Positions 1-8,067 of a stretch of DNA of 64,000 nucleotides are shown here, one piece after another. Each line of letters opens with the position of its first letter. The stretch's first letter is position 1. Source of the DNA: CALDTK01 sp965215215 (GTDB taxonomy: Bacteria; Bacteroidota; Bacteroidia; Chitinophagales; Saprospiraceae); the NCBI GenBank assembly GCA_965215215.1, contig OZ244043.1, positions 3,596,001-3,660,000 of the forward strand. The letters are read 5' to 3'. Below the pieces are notes generated by a model that searched no databases, was not told the origin of the DNA, and saw only the letters and a program-made list of their open reading frames with translations. The translations under genes were made by a program, and so were the position numbers.

Positions 1-1830
1 CTACACCACGTAACCTCCCAGGAGCTCTTCAAGCAATTGGTTGGGCAAGGCGATCAGTTCGAAGTCCGAACGAGTGAGCAGTACTACGACGAGAGCGAGG
101 ATAGTTTTTTGGCCGATCGCTTCATTCAGGGCACCTGCCCCAACTGCGCCTACCCCGACGCTTTCGGGGATCAGTGCGAGAATTGCGGTAAAGATTTAAG
201 TCCCACCGAGCTCATCAACCCTCGATCTACGCTCAGCGGTAAAACGCCAACCTTACGCGAGACTAAACACTGGTATTTCCGCCTCGACCGGCACGAGGAG
301 TGGTTGCGCGAGTACATCGCGGAGGGTCGGTTAGACGAGCGGGATAAAGTCGGTTCGCACCACGATGCTTCCGCCTGGCGCAACCACGTAACCGGGCAGT
401 GCCTGAGCTGGCTCGACGCCGGCTTGCAGCCCCGGGCGTATACCCGGGATTTAGATTGGGGGATTCCCGTGCCCCTGCCCAATGCCGAGGGGAAAGTGCT
501 CTACGTCTGGTTCGACGCGCCGATCGGCTACATCTCCGCGACGAAGCAGTGGGCCATCGATCGGGGTGATCCGGACGCCTGGAAACGCTACTGGAAAGAT
601 CCGAGCACGGAGCTCGTCCACTTCATCGGTAAGGACAATATCGTCTTTCACTGCCTCACCTTTCAGGCCACCCTCAAAGCGCTCGGCGACTACAACCTCG
701 CGAGCAACGTACCCGCAAATCAGTTCCTCAATTTCGAAGGGGATAAATTTTCGAAATCGCGCGGCTGGGGCATCCAGATGGACGAATACCTCGAAACCTT
801 TGCCAGCTTCCCGAACCACGTCGACGCCATGCGGTACGCCTTGATCCGGAACATGCCGGAGAACAAGGACGCCGATTTCAAATGGGACGATTTCGTCGCC
901 TTTCACGACAAGGAGCTCGCCGACAAGCTCGGGAATTTCGTCAACCGCACGCTCGTGCTGTCCCATAAGTATTTCGCCGGGCGAGTGCCGCCAGCGCCTA
1001 CAAGTTTTGCGGAAGCGTTCGGCGAGGTACGCGCTCGAGTTCGGCAAGTCGACGAGCAACTCGCCGCGTTCTCGTTCAAGGGGGCGCTCGCTACGGTCAT
1101 GTCGATCGTAGATTTGGCAAACACCGACCTGCAGGAGCGCGCGCCCTGGTTACTCGCTAAAGCCAATCCGAACGATCCACGCATCGCGGAGGCACTCTAC
1201 CTCGCCTGTCAGTCGGCCGCCGTAGCCCGCGTACTTTTCGAGCCGTTCATTCCCGGTACTGCCGCCCGCCTGGCCGACCTCCTCAATCTGCCTAAAGCGA
1301 GCGTTGGGAGCTTACTCGCCTCAGAATCTGGGGCTTTGCTTCCCGACGGTCACCAACTCGGCGAGCCAGCACTCCTCTTCGCCAAGATCCACGACCGCAA
1401 AGACGATTCGCGACTCAAGCTCATTCAGGCCCAGCGCGAAAAGCTCGACGCCATCCGGCAGATCGACGACGCTAAAGACACCCCGCAACACACTCCGGTA
1501 AAACCGACCATCCGGTTCGAAGACTTCACCAAGCTCGACGTGCGCACCGGCATCATCGCCTCGGCGGAGGTGATCCCCAAAGCGGACAAACTGCTTAAGC
1601 TCAGCGTCGACCTCGGCTTCGAATCGCGCACCATCGTATCGGGCATCGCGCAGCACTTCGACCCCGCCGCCCTCCCCGGCAAACGCTGCCTCGTGCTGGT
1701 TAACCTCGCCCCGCGCAAGCTGCGCGGCGTAGAAAGCCAGGGCATGATCTTGATGGCCGAAAACGGGCTCGGCGAGCTGCAGTTCGTGGCCACGGACGGC
1801 GAAAGTCCGGCGGGAATGCCGATCAGCTAG
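1..1830 (+). CDS. metG: Methionyl-tRNA synthetase, 5'-truncated by the window edge
   Basis: Charges tRNA-Met with methionine in the cytoplasm. The frame is open from base 1, so the N-terminal roughly 100 residues with the HIGH motif lie outside the window. What is visible, in order: a zinc knuckle (CPNC...CENCG, about 125-195), the FIGKDN segment (from about 625), the KFSKSRG form of the KMSKS loop (about 751-771), an anticodon-binding helical domain, and a C-terminal EMAP/Trbp111-type tRNA-binding domain beginning FTKLDVRTGIIASAE (about 1525). That fused domain is typical of long, dimeric bacterial MetRS. The stop codon is followed within 70 bases by a small lipoprotein gene on the same strand. 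Confidence 0.96.
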   Translation, partial: LHHVTSQELFKQLVGQGDQFEVRTSEQYYDESEDSFLADRFIQGTCPNCAYPDAFGDQCENCGKDLSPTELINPRSTLSGKTPTLRETKHWYFRLDRHEEWLREYIAEGRLDERDKVGSHHDASAWRNHVTGQCLSWLDAGLQPRAYTRDLDWGIPVPLPNAEGKVLYVWFDAPIGYISATKQWAIDRGDPDAWKRYWKDPSTELVHFIGKDNIVFHCLTFQATLKALGDYNLASNVPANQFLNFEGDKFSKSRGWGIQMDEYLETFASFPNHVDAMRYALIRNMPENKDADFKWDDFVAFHDKELADKLGNFVNRTLVLSHKYFAGRVPPAPTSFAEAFGEVRARVRQVDEQLAAFSFKGALATVMSIVDLANTDLQERAPWLLAKANPNDPRIAEALYLACQSAAVARVLFEPFIPGTAARLADLLNLPKASVGSLLASESGALLPDGHQLGEPALLFAKIHDRKDDSRLKLIQAQREKLDAIRQIDDAKDTPQHTPVKPTIRFEDFTKLDVRTGIIASAEVIPKADKLLKLSVDLGFESRTIVSGIAQHFDPAALPGKRCLVLVNLAPRKLRGVESQGMILMAENGLGELQFVATDGESPAGMPIS

Positions 1831-1893
1831 CGCTTGGGGCTATCGGTCGAAAGACGACGAGTCTGGTACCATTTTGGTCCTATAGCTAGCGTT

Positions 1894-2274
1894 ATGCTGC
1901 CTCACATCTTACGTCTGATCGTAGTCACGGTGATCATCACCATCGCGTACGCCTGCATGCAGCGTCCGTTTACCCCGGAGGCGTACGCCAACCAACACCA
2001 GGAGCAGTTGTACGCCATGATCTGCCACGAGGGCAAACGGACCATCAGTGTCCCCTCCGAGCAGTGGCCGGAGCACCGCGCCCACGGGGATACGCGCGGC
2101 CCGTGCCGCGCGCGCTCCCTCGCCCCCCACCGGAAAAACCCGCCGCCACGCGGCACCGTAACCACCCTCGACGGCTACCGCGAGCGCGAGCGCACCAAAC
2201 TCACGCCCGCGGAGTGGGACGAGCGCGAAGCCAACCGCCGCTTCATCGCCGACTCGATCGCCACGGCGCAGTAA
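1894..2274 (+). CDS. Small putative lipoprotein of unknown function
   Basis: A 126-residue product. I chose the ATG at 1894 rather than an earlier in-frame start because it is the first residue of a clean hydrophobic leader (LRLIVVTVIITIAYAC) ending in a lipobox-like AYAC, and because a TAnnTTTG-like element lies 15-25 bases upstream. The mature part is short, highly charged and rich in Arg, Glu and Pro, with no domain I recognise. It lies between metG and lnt on the same strand with small gaps, so co-transcription is possible. The leader is moderate evidence for export and lipidation; the function is unknown. Confidence 0.6.
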   Translation: MLPHILRLIVVTVIITIAYACMQRPFTPEAYANQHQEQLYAMICHEGKRTISVPSEQWPEHRAHGDTRGPCRARSLAPHRKNPPPRGTVTTLDGYRERERTKLTPAEWDEREANRRFIADSIATAQ

Positions 2275-2317
2275 GTCGCGCGTGTCCTACCTGCGCGACT
2301 AGGCTTTCTTTGCGCCA

Positions 2318-4057
2318 ATGTCTCGCTTCCGTTTGGCGCTAGGGGTACCTAGCCTCCTGGCCGTCGTCGCTTCGGCCGCCCGCATGTGGCAACTCAACGG
2401 GGACGAAGAGTTGTGGGGTTGGTGGCCGCTGCCCTTTCTGCTGGGGGGGTGGCTGCTCGCGGTCGCGCTGGTCCAACGCACGCAGCGGCTCGACGTACTC
2501 GCCTACGCCTCCGTGGCGGGACTCGCGCTCGGACTCGGCTTCCCGCCCCTGCCCACCTGGCCGCTGCTCGCCGTCGGTTTTGCGGCCATGCTCTACCTCA
2601 CCGAGCAGATCGGCCTCCGTTCGCTTTCGCTAAAACAGCAACTCTACTACTGCTTCCACGCCCTCGTCCTCTACAACGTCATCGCCACGTGGTGGGTGGC
2701 CAACACCTCGCTCGCCGCCGGCTTCGTAGCCAACTACCTCAACGCGCTACTGATGTGCGCGCCGTGGGTGCTCACGTTTCTGGCCCGCCGCCACATGCCG
2801 AAGATTTGGCCCGTGGCGGCGATCGTCTTCTGGCTCGCCTTCGAGTACGTCCACTTCTCCTGGCAAATCGCCTGGCCCTGGCTCGCGCTCGGGCACGGCC
2901 TAGCTTCGACGCCTTCGTTGGCGCAGTGGTACAGCTTTACCGGCGTGTTTGGCGGAAGCCTCTACCTCGCCGGAGCCGGCGCCCTGATTTTCCTCCGACG
3001 TAGGGTGGCCTACGCCAGCTGGCTCGTGCTGCCGCTGCTCGCGTCGCTTCTCCTGGGGTATACCTGGGTACCCGCGCCCGGTGAGCAGGTAGGGGAGGCG
3101 GAAATTTTGGCCGTACAGCCCAACCTCGAGCCGCACTACGTAAAATTCGCCGTTCCCGAACGCGATCAGTTGCACGAGTTCAAACTGCTGCTCGAGCAAA
3201 ACCTCACGCCCTCGACTCAGCTGGTGGTACTCCCCGAAACCAGCTTCGGTCCGCTCGACGAAGCCACCCTGGCCAGCGCCGCTTTCGCTAAAACTTGGGG
3301 GGACGCGCTGGAGGCAACGGGCTCCCCGGCCGAGCTGCTCGCCGGACTCAGTACGTACGTTCGGTTGCCGGAAGCCAACGGCGATCCCGCGCTGAGGAGC
3401 CAACCCGACGGGCGCGGCGGGGAGATCTTCTACACGAGCCACAACACGGCGGTCGGTTTGGTGAAAGGTCGGACACCCCAGGTGTACCACAAGTCTAAGC
3501 TCGTGCCCGGTGTAGAGTTTCTGCCCTACCGAAAGCTGCTGTTCGTCTTCAACCCGCTCGTCGAAAGCCTCGGTGGGACGACGGCCGGGCTCGGGGCGAG
3601 CGACTCCGCCACGGTCCTTCGGTTCTCCAACGACATCCGCGCGGCCCCCGCCATCTGCTACGAGAGCCTTTACGGCGAATACACGGCCGACTACGTACGC
3701 TCGGGGGCCAACCTGCTCGTAGTGCCGACCAACGACGGCTGGTGGGACGATAGCCCCGGACACCTCCAGCACCTTCAGCTCGGTCAGTTGCGCGCCATCG
3801 AGACCCGCCGCTACCTCGTGCAGGCCGCTAATTCCGGGACGAGCGCCTTCGTGGATCCCTGGGGGCGCGTGCTCAGCGAAACCGAGTACGACACGCGCAC
3901 GACGCTCACCGGGCGAGTCGAGCTACTCAGCGGTACGAGCTTTTACGTGAAGTACGGCGACCTGATCGGGCGGGTCGCGTTCGGCAGCTCCCTGCTGCTG
4001 CTGCTGAGCTTGATCGCCGCGATCTGGGGCGACCGGGTGGGGCAGCGCACGTACTGA
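2318..4057 (+). CDS. lnt: Apolipoprotein N-acyltransferase
   Basis: Transfers the third acyl chain to the N-terminal cysteine of lipoproteins in the inner membrane, the last step of lipoprotein maturation. The 579-residue protein has about eight hydrophobic segments in its first 240 residues, then a nitrilase-fold domain. The nitrilase triad elements are visible: Glu in VVLPETSFGP (about residue 307), Lys in YHKSKLVPGVEF and Cys in APAICYESLYGEY. The start is supported by a CTTTGCG element ending 4 bases upstream of the ATG. The many lipobox proteins encoded in this window fit the need for Lnt. The gene carries two exact copies of the AGTTTTRGCGAAAGCT-type repeat, in different reading frames. 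Confidence 0.93.
   Translation: MSRFRLALGVPSLLAVVASAARMWQLNGDEELWGWWPLPFLLGGWLLAVALVQRTQRLDVLAYASVAGLALGLGFPPLPTWPLLAVGFAAMLYLTEQIGLRSLSLKQQLYYCFHALVLYNVIATWWVANTSLAAGFVANYLNALLMCAPWVLTFLARRHMPKIWPVAAIVFWLAFEYVHFSWQIAWPWLALGHGLASTPSLAQWYSFTGVFGGSLYLAGAGALIFLRRRVAYASWLVLPLLASLLLGYTWVPAPGEQVGEAEILAVQPNLEPHYVKFAVPERDQLHEFKLLLEQNLTPSTQLVVLPETSFGPLDEATLASAAFAKTWGDALEATGSPAELLAGLSTYVRLPEANGDPALRSQPDGRGGEIFYTSHNTAVGLVKGRTPQVYHKSKLVPGVEFLPYRKLLFVFNPLVESLGGTTAGLGASDSATVLRFSNDIRAAPAICYESLYGEYTADYVRSGANLLVVPTNDGWWDDSPGHLQHLQLGQLRAIETRRYLVQAANSGTSAFVDPWGRVLSETEYDTRTTLTGRVELLSGTSFYVKYGDLIGRVAFGSSLLLLLSLIAAIWGDRVGQRTY
2623..2636 (-). repeat. Interspersed 14-bp motif, copy 1
   Basis: GCTTTCGCTAAAAC on the plus strand, inside lnt, read as S-L-S-L-K. 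Confidence 0.75.
3281..3294 (-). repeat. Interspersed 14-bp motif, copy 2
   Basis: GCTTTCGCTAAAAC (then T), inside lnt in a different frame from copy 1, read as A-F-A-K-T. Confidence 0.75.
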
Positions 4058-4062
4058 GTCGG

Positions 4063-4668
4063 CTAGCGCATTTTAGGCCGCCGCCGCTTGCCCCCGGTCG
4101 CCATGCCGTTGCGCCCCCCCATGCGCTGCGCGAGTTGTACGTTGCCGCGGTTGCGGTACGCCTTCTCGAGTTGGACCACTTGCTCCAGGATCATGGGTTC
4201 GGTTACGGTCAGCTTGCGGATGCTCTGCAGGCGTTGGTTCACCTCGGGCCAGGTACCGCGTTGGGCGGCGAGGTTGGCGAGTTGCAGCTGGACCACGGCG
4301 CTCTCGTTGCCCGTGGGCATCTCGATCGCGGAGGCCTGCTTGAGCAGTGCCTCGGCCCCCTTGGTGTCCTTGCGGGTCAGCGCGATGTTGGCCTTGAGCA
4401 TGTAGTAGTACGCCTTGTTGGCCGGGTACAGGTACTGCGGGAATTTGGTGAGGTTGAGTCGCTGCTCGGCGGCGTCGGTTTGCTGGGCCTGCATGAGCTC
4501 GCTCGCGCTTTGGATCGTACCCAGCAGCACGTAGCCCGCGAGCAAAACGAGGGCGGTCAAGTAAAAGGGTAGGGCGTACCAAAACGAGTACACGACGGTA
4601 AGCAAAACACCCGCGATCAAGGAGAGCGCGATGAGTGCGAACCGCAGGTAGATATTGAGTTTAATCAT
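4063..4668 (-). CDS. Two-helix membrane protein with TPR-like repeats
   Basis: A 201-residue protein starting at an ATG at 4668. Residues 8-28 and 32-52 form two close transmembrane helices. They are followed by a helical region with alanine- and leucine-spaced pairs (AYYYMLKANIALTRKD, VVQLQLANLAAQRG, VVQLEKAYRNRG) that resembles three tetratricopeptide repeats, and by a basic tail (GGKRRRPKMR). The topology suggests a membrane-anchored cytoplasmic scaffold. It converges with lnt, the two stops lying 5 bases apart. I do not recognise a named family and infer no function. Confidence 0.72.
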   Translation of the reverse strand: MIKLNIYLRFALIALSLIAGVLLTVVYSFWYALPFYLTALVLLAGYVLLGTIQSASELMQAQQTDAAEQRLNLTKFPQYLYPANKAYYYMLKANIALTRKDTKGAEALLKQASAIEMPTGNESAVVQLQLANLAAQRGTWPEVNQRLQSIRKLTVTEPMILEQVVQLEKAYRNRGNVQLAQRMGGRNGMATGGKRRRPKMR

Positions 4669-4746
4669 GCCGGTGCGAAGGTAGACGCCGCTCGCGAACG
4701 AATTGCTCGGGGGAGCGACGCGGCGGGCTATTCCGGGGAATTCGCC

Positions 4747-4974
4747 CTAGGCGGTCGCCGGCTTCACCCGACCGGTCTCCTCGGGGAGCGCGCAATCGTC
4801 GCCCACCTTGGCGCCGCAGGTTTGGCAGTCGCCGAAACGATCCTTGACCATCGGGTTGTTGGTCGCGCAGGTGCCCCGGAACTCCTCGCCCTTGACGACG
4901 TGCCGGATGTTGATCAGCAGGAACGAAACCCCGAAGACGGCGAAGATGATGAGGAAGACGGCGAGAAATTCCAT
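4747..4974 (-). CDS. Small membrane protein with a conserved Cys cluster (NqrM/DUF539-like)
   Basis: A 75-residue protein with one N-terminal transmembrane helix (FLAVFLIIFAVFGVSFLLI) and a cytoplasmic tail carrying four Cys (GTCATNNP, CQTC, DDCALP). The arrangement of one helix, then a G-T/S-C motif, then clustered Cys resembles NqrM (DUF539), the iron-delivery factor for maturation of the Na+-translocating NQR complex. Similar short proteins occur across Bacteroidota. No nqr genes are in view, so the role is an inference from the Cys pattern. A TACCTTTCG promoter-like element lies just upstream of the ATG. Confidence 0.65.
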   Translation of the reverse strand: MEFLAVFLIIFAVFGVSFLLINIRHVVKGEEFRGTCATNNPMVKDRFGDCQTCGAKVGDDCALPEETGRVKPATA

Positions 4975-5022
4975 AGGTCGAAAGGTAGGTCCTCCCCCTT
5001 AACGTATATGCGACCGACCTAG

Positions 5023-5036
5023 GTTTTGGCGAAAGC
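5023..5036 (+). repeat. Interspersed 14-bp motif, copy 3
   Basis: GTTTTGGCGAAAGC in the gap before mazG, 17 bases from its ATG. Confidence 0.75.
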
Positions 5037-5053
5037 CGGCCCATCTTTGCGGC

Positions 5054-5851
5054 ATGTTTACACCTGCGTCCCGGGAGCAGAAGTTGGAGGCCTTCGGGCG
5101 GCTGTTGGACACCATGGACGAGTTGCGCGCGAAGTGCCCGTGGGACAGGAAGCAGACCTTCGAGACGCTGCGGCCCCTGACGATCGAGGAGACCTACGAG
5201 CTCGCCGACGCCATCCTGCAACGGGAGCTCCCGGGGATCGAGGAGGAGGTGGGCGACGTACTGTTGCACCTCGTTTTCTACGCGCTGCTCGGCCAGGAGG
5301 CGGGCGCTTTTGACATCGCGTCGGTGATTCACCGCGAGTGCGACAAGCTCGTGGTGCGGCACCCGCACATCTACGGTGGGGTGGAGGCGGCCGACGAGGC
5401 GGAAGTACGCCGAAACTGGGAGCAAATCAAGCTGACGGAGGCGGGCGACGGTCGGGCCAAAACCGTGCTCGGCGGAGTGCCCCGCGGGCTGCCCGCCCTG
5501 GTGAAAGCCACGCGGATGCAGCAGAAAACGGCTCAGTTCGGTTTCGAGTGGGACGAGGCGGCCGACGTTTTTACGAAAGTGGAGGAGGAGATCGGGGAGC
5601 TCCGCGAGGCCGTAAAGGAGCGGCAAAGTGCCGCGCGACAAGAAGAGGAGTTCGGCGATGTTCTGTTTAGTCTCGTCAATTATGCTAGATTTATAAATGT
5701 CGATCCCGAAACGGCACTCGAACGCGCCAACCAGAAGTTTCGGCGGCGATTCGACTACATTGAGGCCCGCGCTCCAAGACCCCTCGCCAAGATGAGCCTC
5801 GCCGAGATGGACGTACTCTGGAACGAGGCGAAAGCGGCGTCGAAAGGCTAG
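5054..5851 (+). CDS. mazG: Nucleoside triphosphate pyrophosphohydrolase MazG
   Basis: Hydrolyses (d)NTPs to NMP and pyrophosphate, a house-cleaning activity. The 265-residue protein has the two-domain layout of E. coli MazG: an N-terminal half beginning CPWDRKQTFETLRPLTIEETYEL, a typical MazG opening (split motifs CPWDRKQTF and EETYELADAI), with the EEVGDVLLHL metal-binding helix, and a C-terminal half repeating the pattern (EEIGELREA, EEFGDVLFSLVN). The E-x2-E...E-x2-D ligands are visible in both halves. Start ATG 5054 follows an ATCTTTGCGG element. One exact copy of the 14-bp interspersed repeat lies at 5023-5036, about 20 bases upstream of this start. Confidence 0.93.
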   Translation: MFTPASREQKLEAFGRLLDTMDELRAKCPWDRKQTFETLRPLTIEETYELADAILQRELPGIEEEVGDVLLHLVFYALLGQEAGAFDIASVIHRECDKLVVRHPHIYGGVEAADEAEVRRNWEQIKLTEAGDGRAKTVLGGVPRGLPALVKATRMQQKTAQFGFEWDEAADVFTKVEEEIGELREAVKERQSAARQEEEFGDVLFSLVNYARFINVDPETALERANQKFRRRFDYIEARAPRPLAKMSLAEMDVLWNEAKAASKG

Positions 5852-5903
5852 AACTATAAACCCGACCGGTGCGGGGACGTTGGTCTCATACTGAAACGAC
5901 TTC

Positions 5904-6530
5904 ATGGAAAAGATCCGACTCGAGATCGTAGCCCTCTCTCACAGCGTCGCCCAGAGTAACAACTACGCCGTAGTACTCGGCGAACAGGACGGTGCCCGCC
6001 GCCTGCCCATCGTCATCGGTGGTTTCGAAGCTCAGGCCATCGCGGTGGCCATGGAGCGTATGGCACCGAACCGGCCCCTCACGCACGACCTGTTTAAAAA
6101 CACGCTCGAGAAGTTTGGGGTAGACCTGCGTGAGATTGTTATCAACAACCTCGTGGACGGTGTCTTTTACAGTTTGTTGGTGTGTGAGAGCCAGGGCGAA
6201 GTGATCGAGATCGACAGCCGCACCTCCGACGCCATCGCCATGGCTGTGCGCTTTCAGTGTCCGATCTTCACCTACGAATCCATCCTCGAGAAAGCCGGTG
6301 TGGAGATCGAGGACGAGAGCGAGGCGACGCCCAGCTCGACGCGGAGGAGCCGGGGGCGCGGACGCGCCAAGGCCTCGAGTACCGTCGGGAAACCGAAAGG
6401 AGGCAGCGCGCTCTCCACCTACTCCGTGGAAGACCTGAAAACGATGCTCGACGAGACGCTCGGTAACGAAAATTACGAGCGTGCCGCGGAGATCCGCGAC
6501 GAGCTCAACCGGCGCGAGCAGTCTTCTTAG
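5904..6530 (+). CDS. Bifunctional nuclease-family protein (DUF151) with C-terminal UVR motif
   Basis: A 208-residue protein. Residues 1-135 match the BFN/DUF151 family (VVLGEQDGARRLPIVIGGFEAQAI, seen here as the split motifs RRLPIVIGGFEAQAI and SRTSDAIAMAVR). A basic serine-rich linker (SSTRRSRGRGRAK) leads to a C-terminal UVR motif (LKTMLDETLGNENYERAAEIRDEL, recognisable by ENYERAAEIRDEL), the coiled-coil element of UvrB/UvrC. BFN plus UVR is a common arrangement in Bacteroidota. The family is linked to nuclease activity or stress responses, but the substrate is unclear. The last 26 bases overlap the convergent threonine aldolase gene. Confidence 0.88.
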   Translation: MEKIRLEIVALSHSVAQSNNYAVVLGEQDGARRLPIVIGGFEAQAIAVAMERMAPNRPLTHDLFKNTLEKFGVDLREIVINNLVDGVFYSLLVCESQGEVIEIDSRTSDAIAMAVRFQCPIFTYESILEKAGVEIEDESEATPSSTRRSRGRGRAKASSTVGKPKGGSALSTYSVEDLKTMLDETLGNENYERAAEIRDELNRREQSS

Positions 6531-7551
6531 GCTGTACTTCGGTAGCCTGCACGACGTGAATAGCGCGCGCGATCGCCCCGTCGTCTACGTCCAGGTGCGT
6601 AACGAGCCGGATCGTTCGCTTCCCGAAACCGCTCGCCGCCAGACCGGCGCTCCGCCAACGCTCCAGTACGTCGGTCGCGAGAAAGTCGGACCGCAGGTCG
6701 ACCATCACGATGTTGCTCTCCACCGGGCGTACCCGGTGCACGTAGGTACACGCGCCGAGCGCCGCACCGAGCTGTTGGGCGCGACGGTGGTCGTCGCCAA
6801 GTCGATCGAGTTGGTGGCACAGGCCGTAGAGCGCGCCCGCGGCGAGGTAGCCCGCCTGTCGCATCCCCCCGCCCATCGCTTTCCGAAAGCGGCGCGCTAA
6901 CCGAATGGCTTCCGTGCTCCCGCTGAGCACACTGCCCACCGGTGCGCCGACGCCTTTGCTCAAGCACAAGGAGATCGTGTCGAAGCGCTCCCCCCAGGCC
7001 TGCGTCGACTCGCCGGTCACGCTCAGCGCATTCATCAGGCGAGCCCCGTCGAGGTGCAGCGATAAGCCGTGCTCCTTACAGACCTCCCGGATGGGGTCGA
7101 CCTCCTCCAGGCGGTACACGCTCCCCCCACCGCGGTTGCACGTGTTCTCGAGCACGACCAACCGCGTGCGGGCCAACCAATCGAACGTCGGCTGGATCGC
7201 CTCCTCGATTTGTCCCGCGTGCAATTTGCCCCGCGCGCCCTGGAGCGGATTGACCCGAACGCCGGAGTGCCAGGCGAAGCCGGCGCTCTCGTACTGCCAG
7301 ATGTGCGAGTCGTGGTCGCAGATGACCTCGTCGAGGGTGTCGGTGTGCACTTTGATGGCGAGCTGGTTCGTCATCGTTCCGCTCGGGCAAAACACGGCAG
7401 CCTCGTGTCCGAACAACTCGCAAACGTAGGCTTCGAGGGCGTTCACGCTCGGGTCCGCCCCGAACACATCGTCCCCCACCGCGGCGGAGAACATGGCCTC
7501 CAGCATGCCCGGAGTGGGTTTGGTCACGGTGTCCGAAACGAGGTTGATCAC
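6505..7551 (-). CDS. ltaE: Low-specificity threonine aldolase (beta-eliminating lyase family)
   Basis: A PLP enzyme that cleaves L-threonine/L-allo-threonine to glycine and acetaldehyde. The product of about 348 residues begins VINLVSDTVTKPTPGM, the family's standard N terminus. I therefore take the GTG at 7551 as start, although the frame stays open further upstream. The PLP lysine lies in SLCLSKGVGAPVGSVLSG, and HLDGARLMNA carries the cofactor-contacting Asp. The GTG overlaps the TGA of the upstream DUF1499 gene as GTGA, which suggests translational coupling. At the other end it overlaps the convergent DUF151 gene by 26 bases. Confidence 0.92.
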   Translation of the reverse strand: MINLVSDTVTKPTPGMLEAMFSAAVGDDVFGADPSVNALEAYVCELFGHEAAVFCPSGTMTNQLAIKVHTDTLDEVICDHDSHIWQYESAGFAWHSGVRVNPLQGARGKLHAGQIEEAIQPTFDWLARTRLVVLENTCNRGGGSVYRLEEVDPIREVCKEHGLSLHLDGARLMNALSVTGESTQAWGERFDTISLCLSKGVGAPVGSVLSGSTEAIRLARRFRKAMGGGMRQAGYLAAGALYGLCHQLDRLGDDHRRAQQLGAALGACTYVHRVRPVESNIVMVDLRSDFLATDVLERWRSAGLAASGFGKRTIRLVTHLDVDDGAIARAIHVVQATEVQPKKTARAG

Positions 7552-7952
7552 CCCCGCGAAGAAAAGGCCTTCGCGATGGTGAGGACCCGGCGGCGGTTGG
7601 CCCCGAGGTCGGAATGGCCCACCCTTGACGCGGACCTGACTTCTATGGTCCTGGTGTCGTCGGGGAAATAGAACTCGACGTCGTCTACGAATACGAAGGC
7701 CTTGAATTCGGCGTGCAGGTAGTCGGGGCGCGCGCTCAGGATCTTGCACCTGGGATCCTCGGCGAGCACGGCGGCCAGACGTTCGCGGGCTTCGTCACGC
7801 GAACCGTCGTATTCGAGTGGTTCCACCCGCTGACTCCCGACGTCGGTCTGGGAGGAGACGCAATTGGGGGAGTTGGGGCAGTCGGCGAGCTTACCGTCCT
7901 GAACGCCGAGGCCGGTGGGGACCTGGCGAGCTGCCGGAACAGTCCAGAACAT
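7548..7952 (-). CDS. DUF1499 family protein
   Basis: A 134-residue protein matching DUF1499: an early CPNSPNCVSSQ motif (two Cys), then LAEDPRCKIL, and a strand-rich C terminus with DDVEFYFPDDTRTIEVRSASRVGHSDLGANRRRV (seen as VRSASRVGHSDLGANRRR), which is highly typical. The function is not established; the family often sits beside membrane or metabolic genes. Its stop overlaps the GTG of the threonine aldolase gene (GTGA). Upstream is a 115-base divergent spacer shared with the trehalase gene. Confidence 0.85.
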   Translation of the reverse strand: MFWTVPAARQVPTGLGVQDGKLADCPNSPNCVSSQTDVGSQRVEPLEYDGSRDEARERLAAVLAEDPRCKILSARPDYLHAEFKAFVFVDDVEFYFPDDTRTIEVRSASRVGHSDLGANRRRVLTIAKAFSSRG

Positions 7953-8067
7953 ACGATAGAGGGTTTGAGACTGATAAAGTGGTAAAGGTGACGGAATCTT
8001 ACCGCTTAGGTACTACGTACGATCATACCCCCGGGTGCTTATGCTCATTCACCCTACATTCCGGCCT

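Noticed and set aside
4669..5905. Minus-strand frame across mazG and the Cys protein
   Set aside because: An antisense shadow of mazG; no family motif and it contradicts two clear genes.
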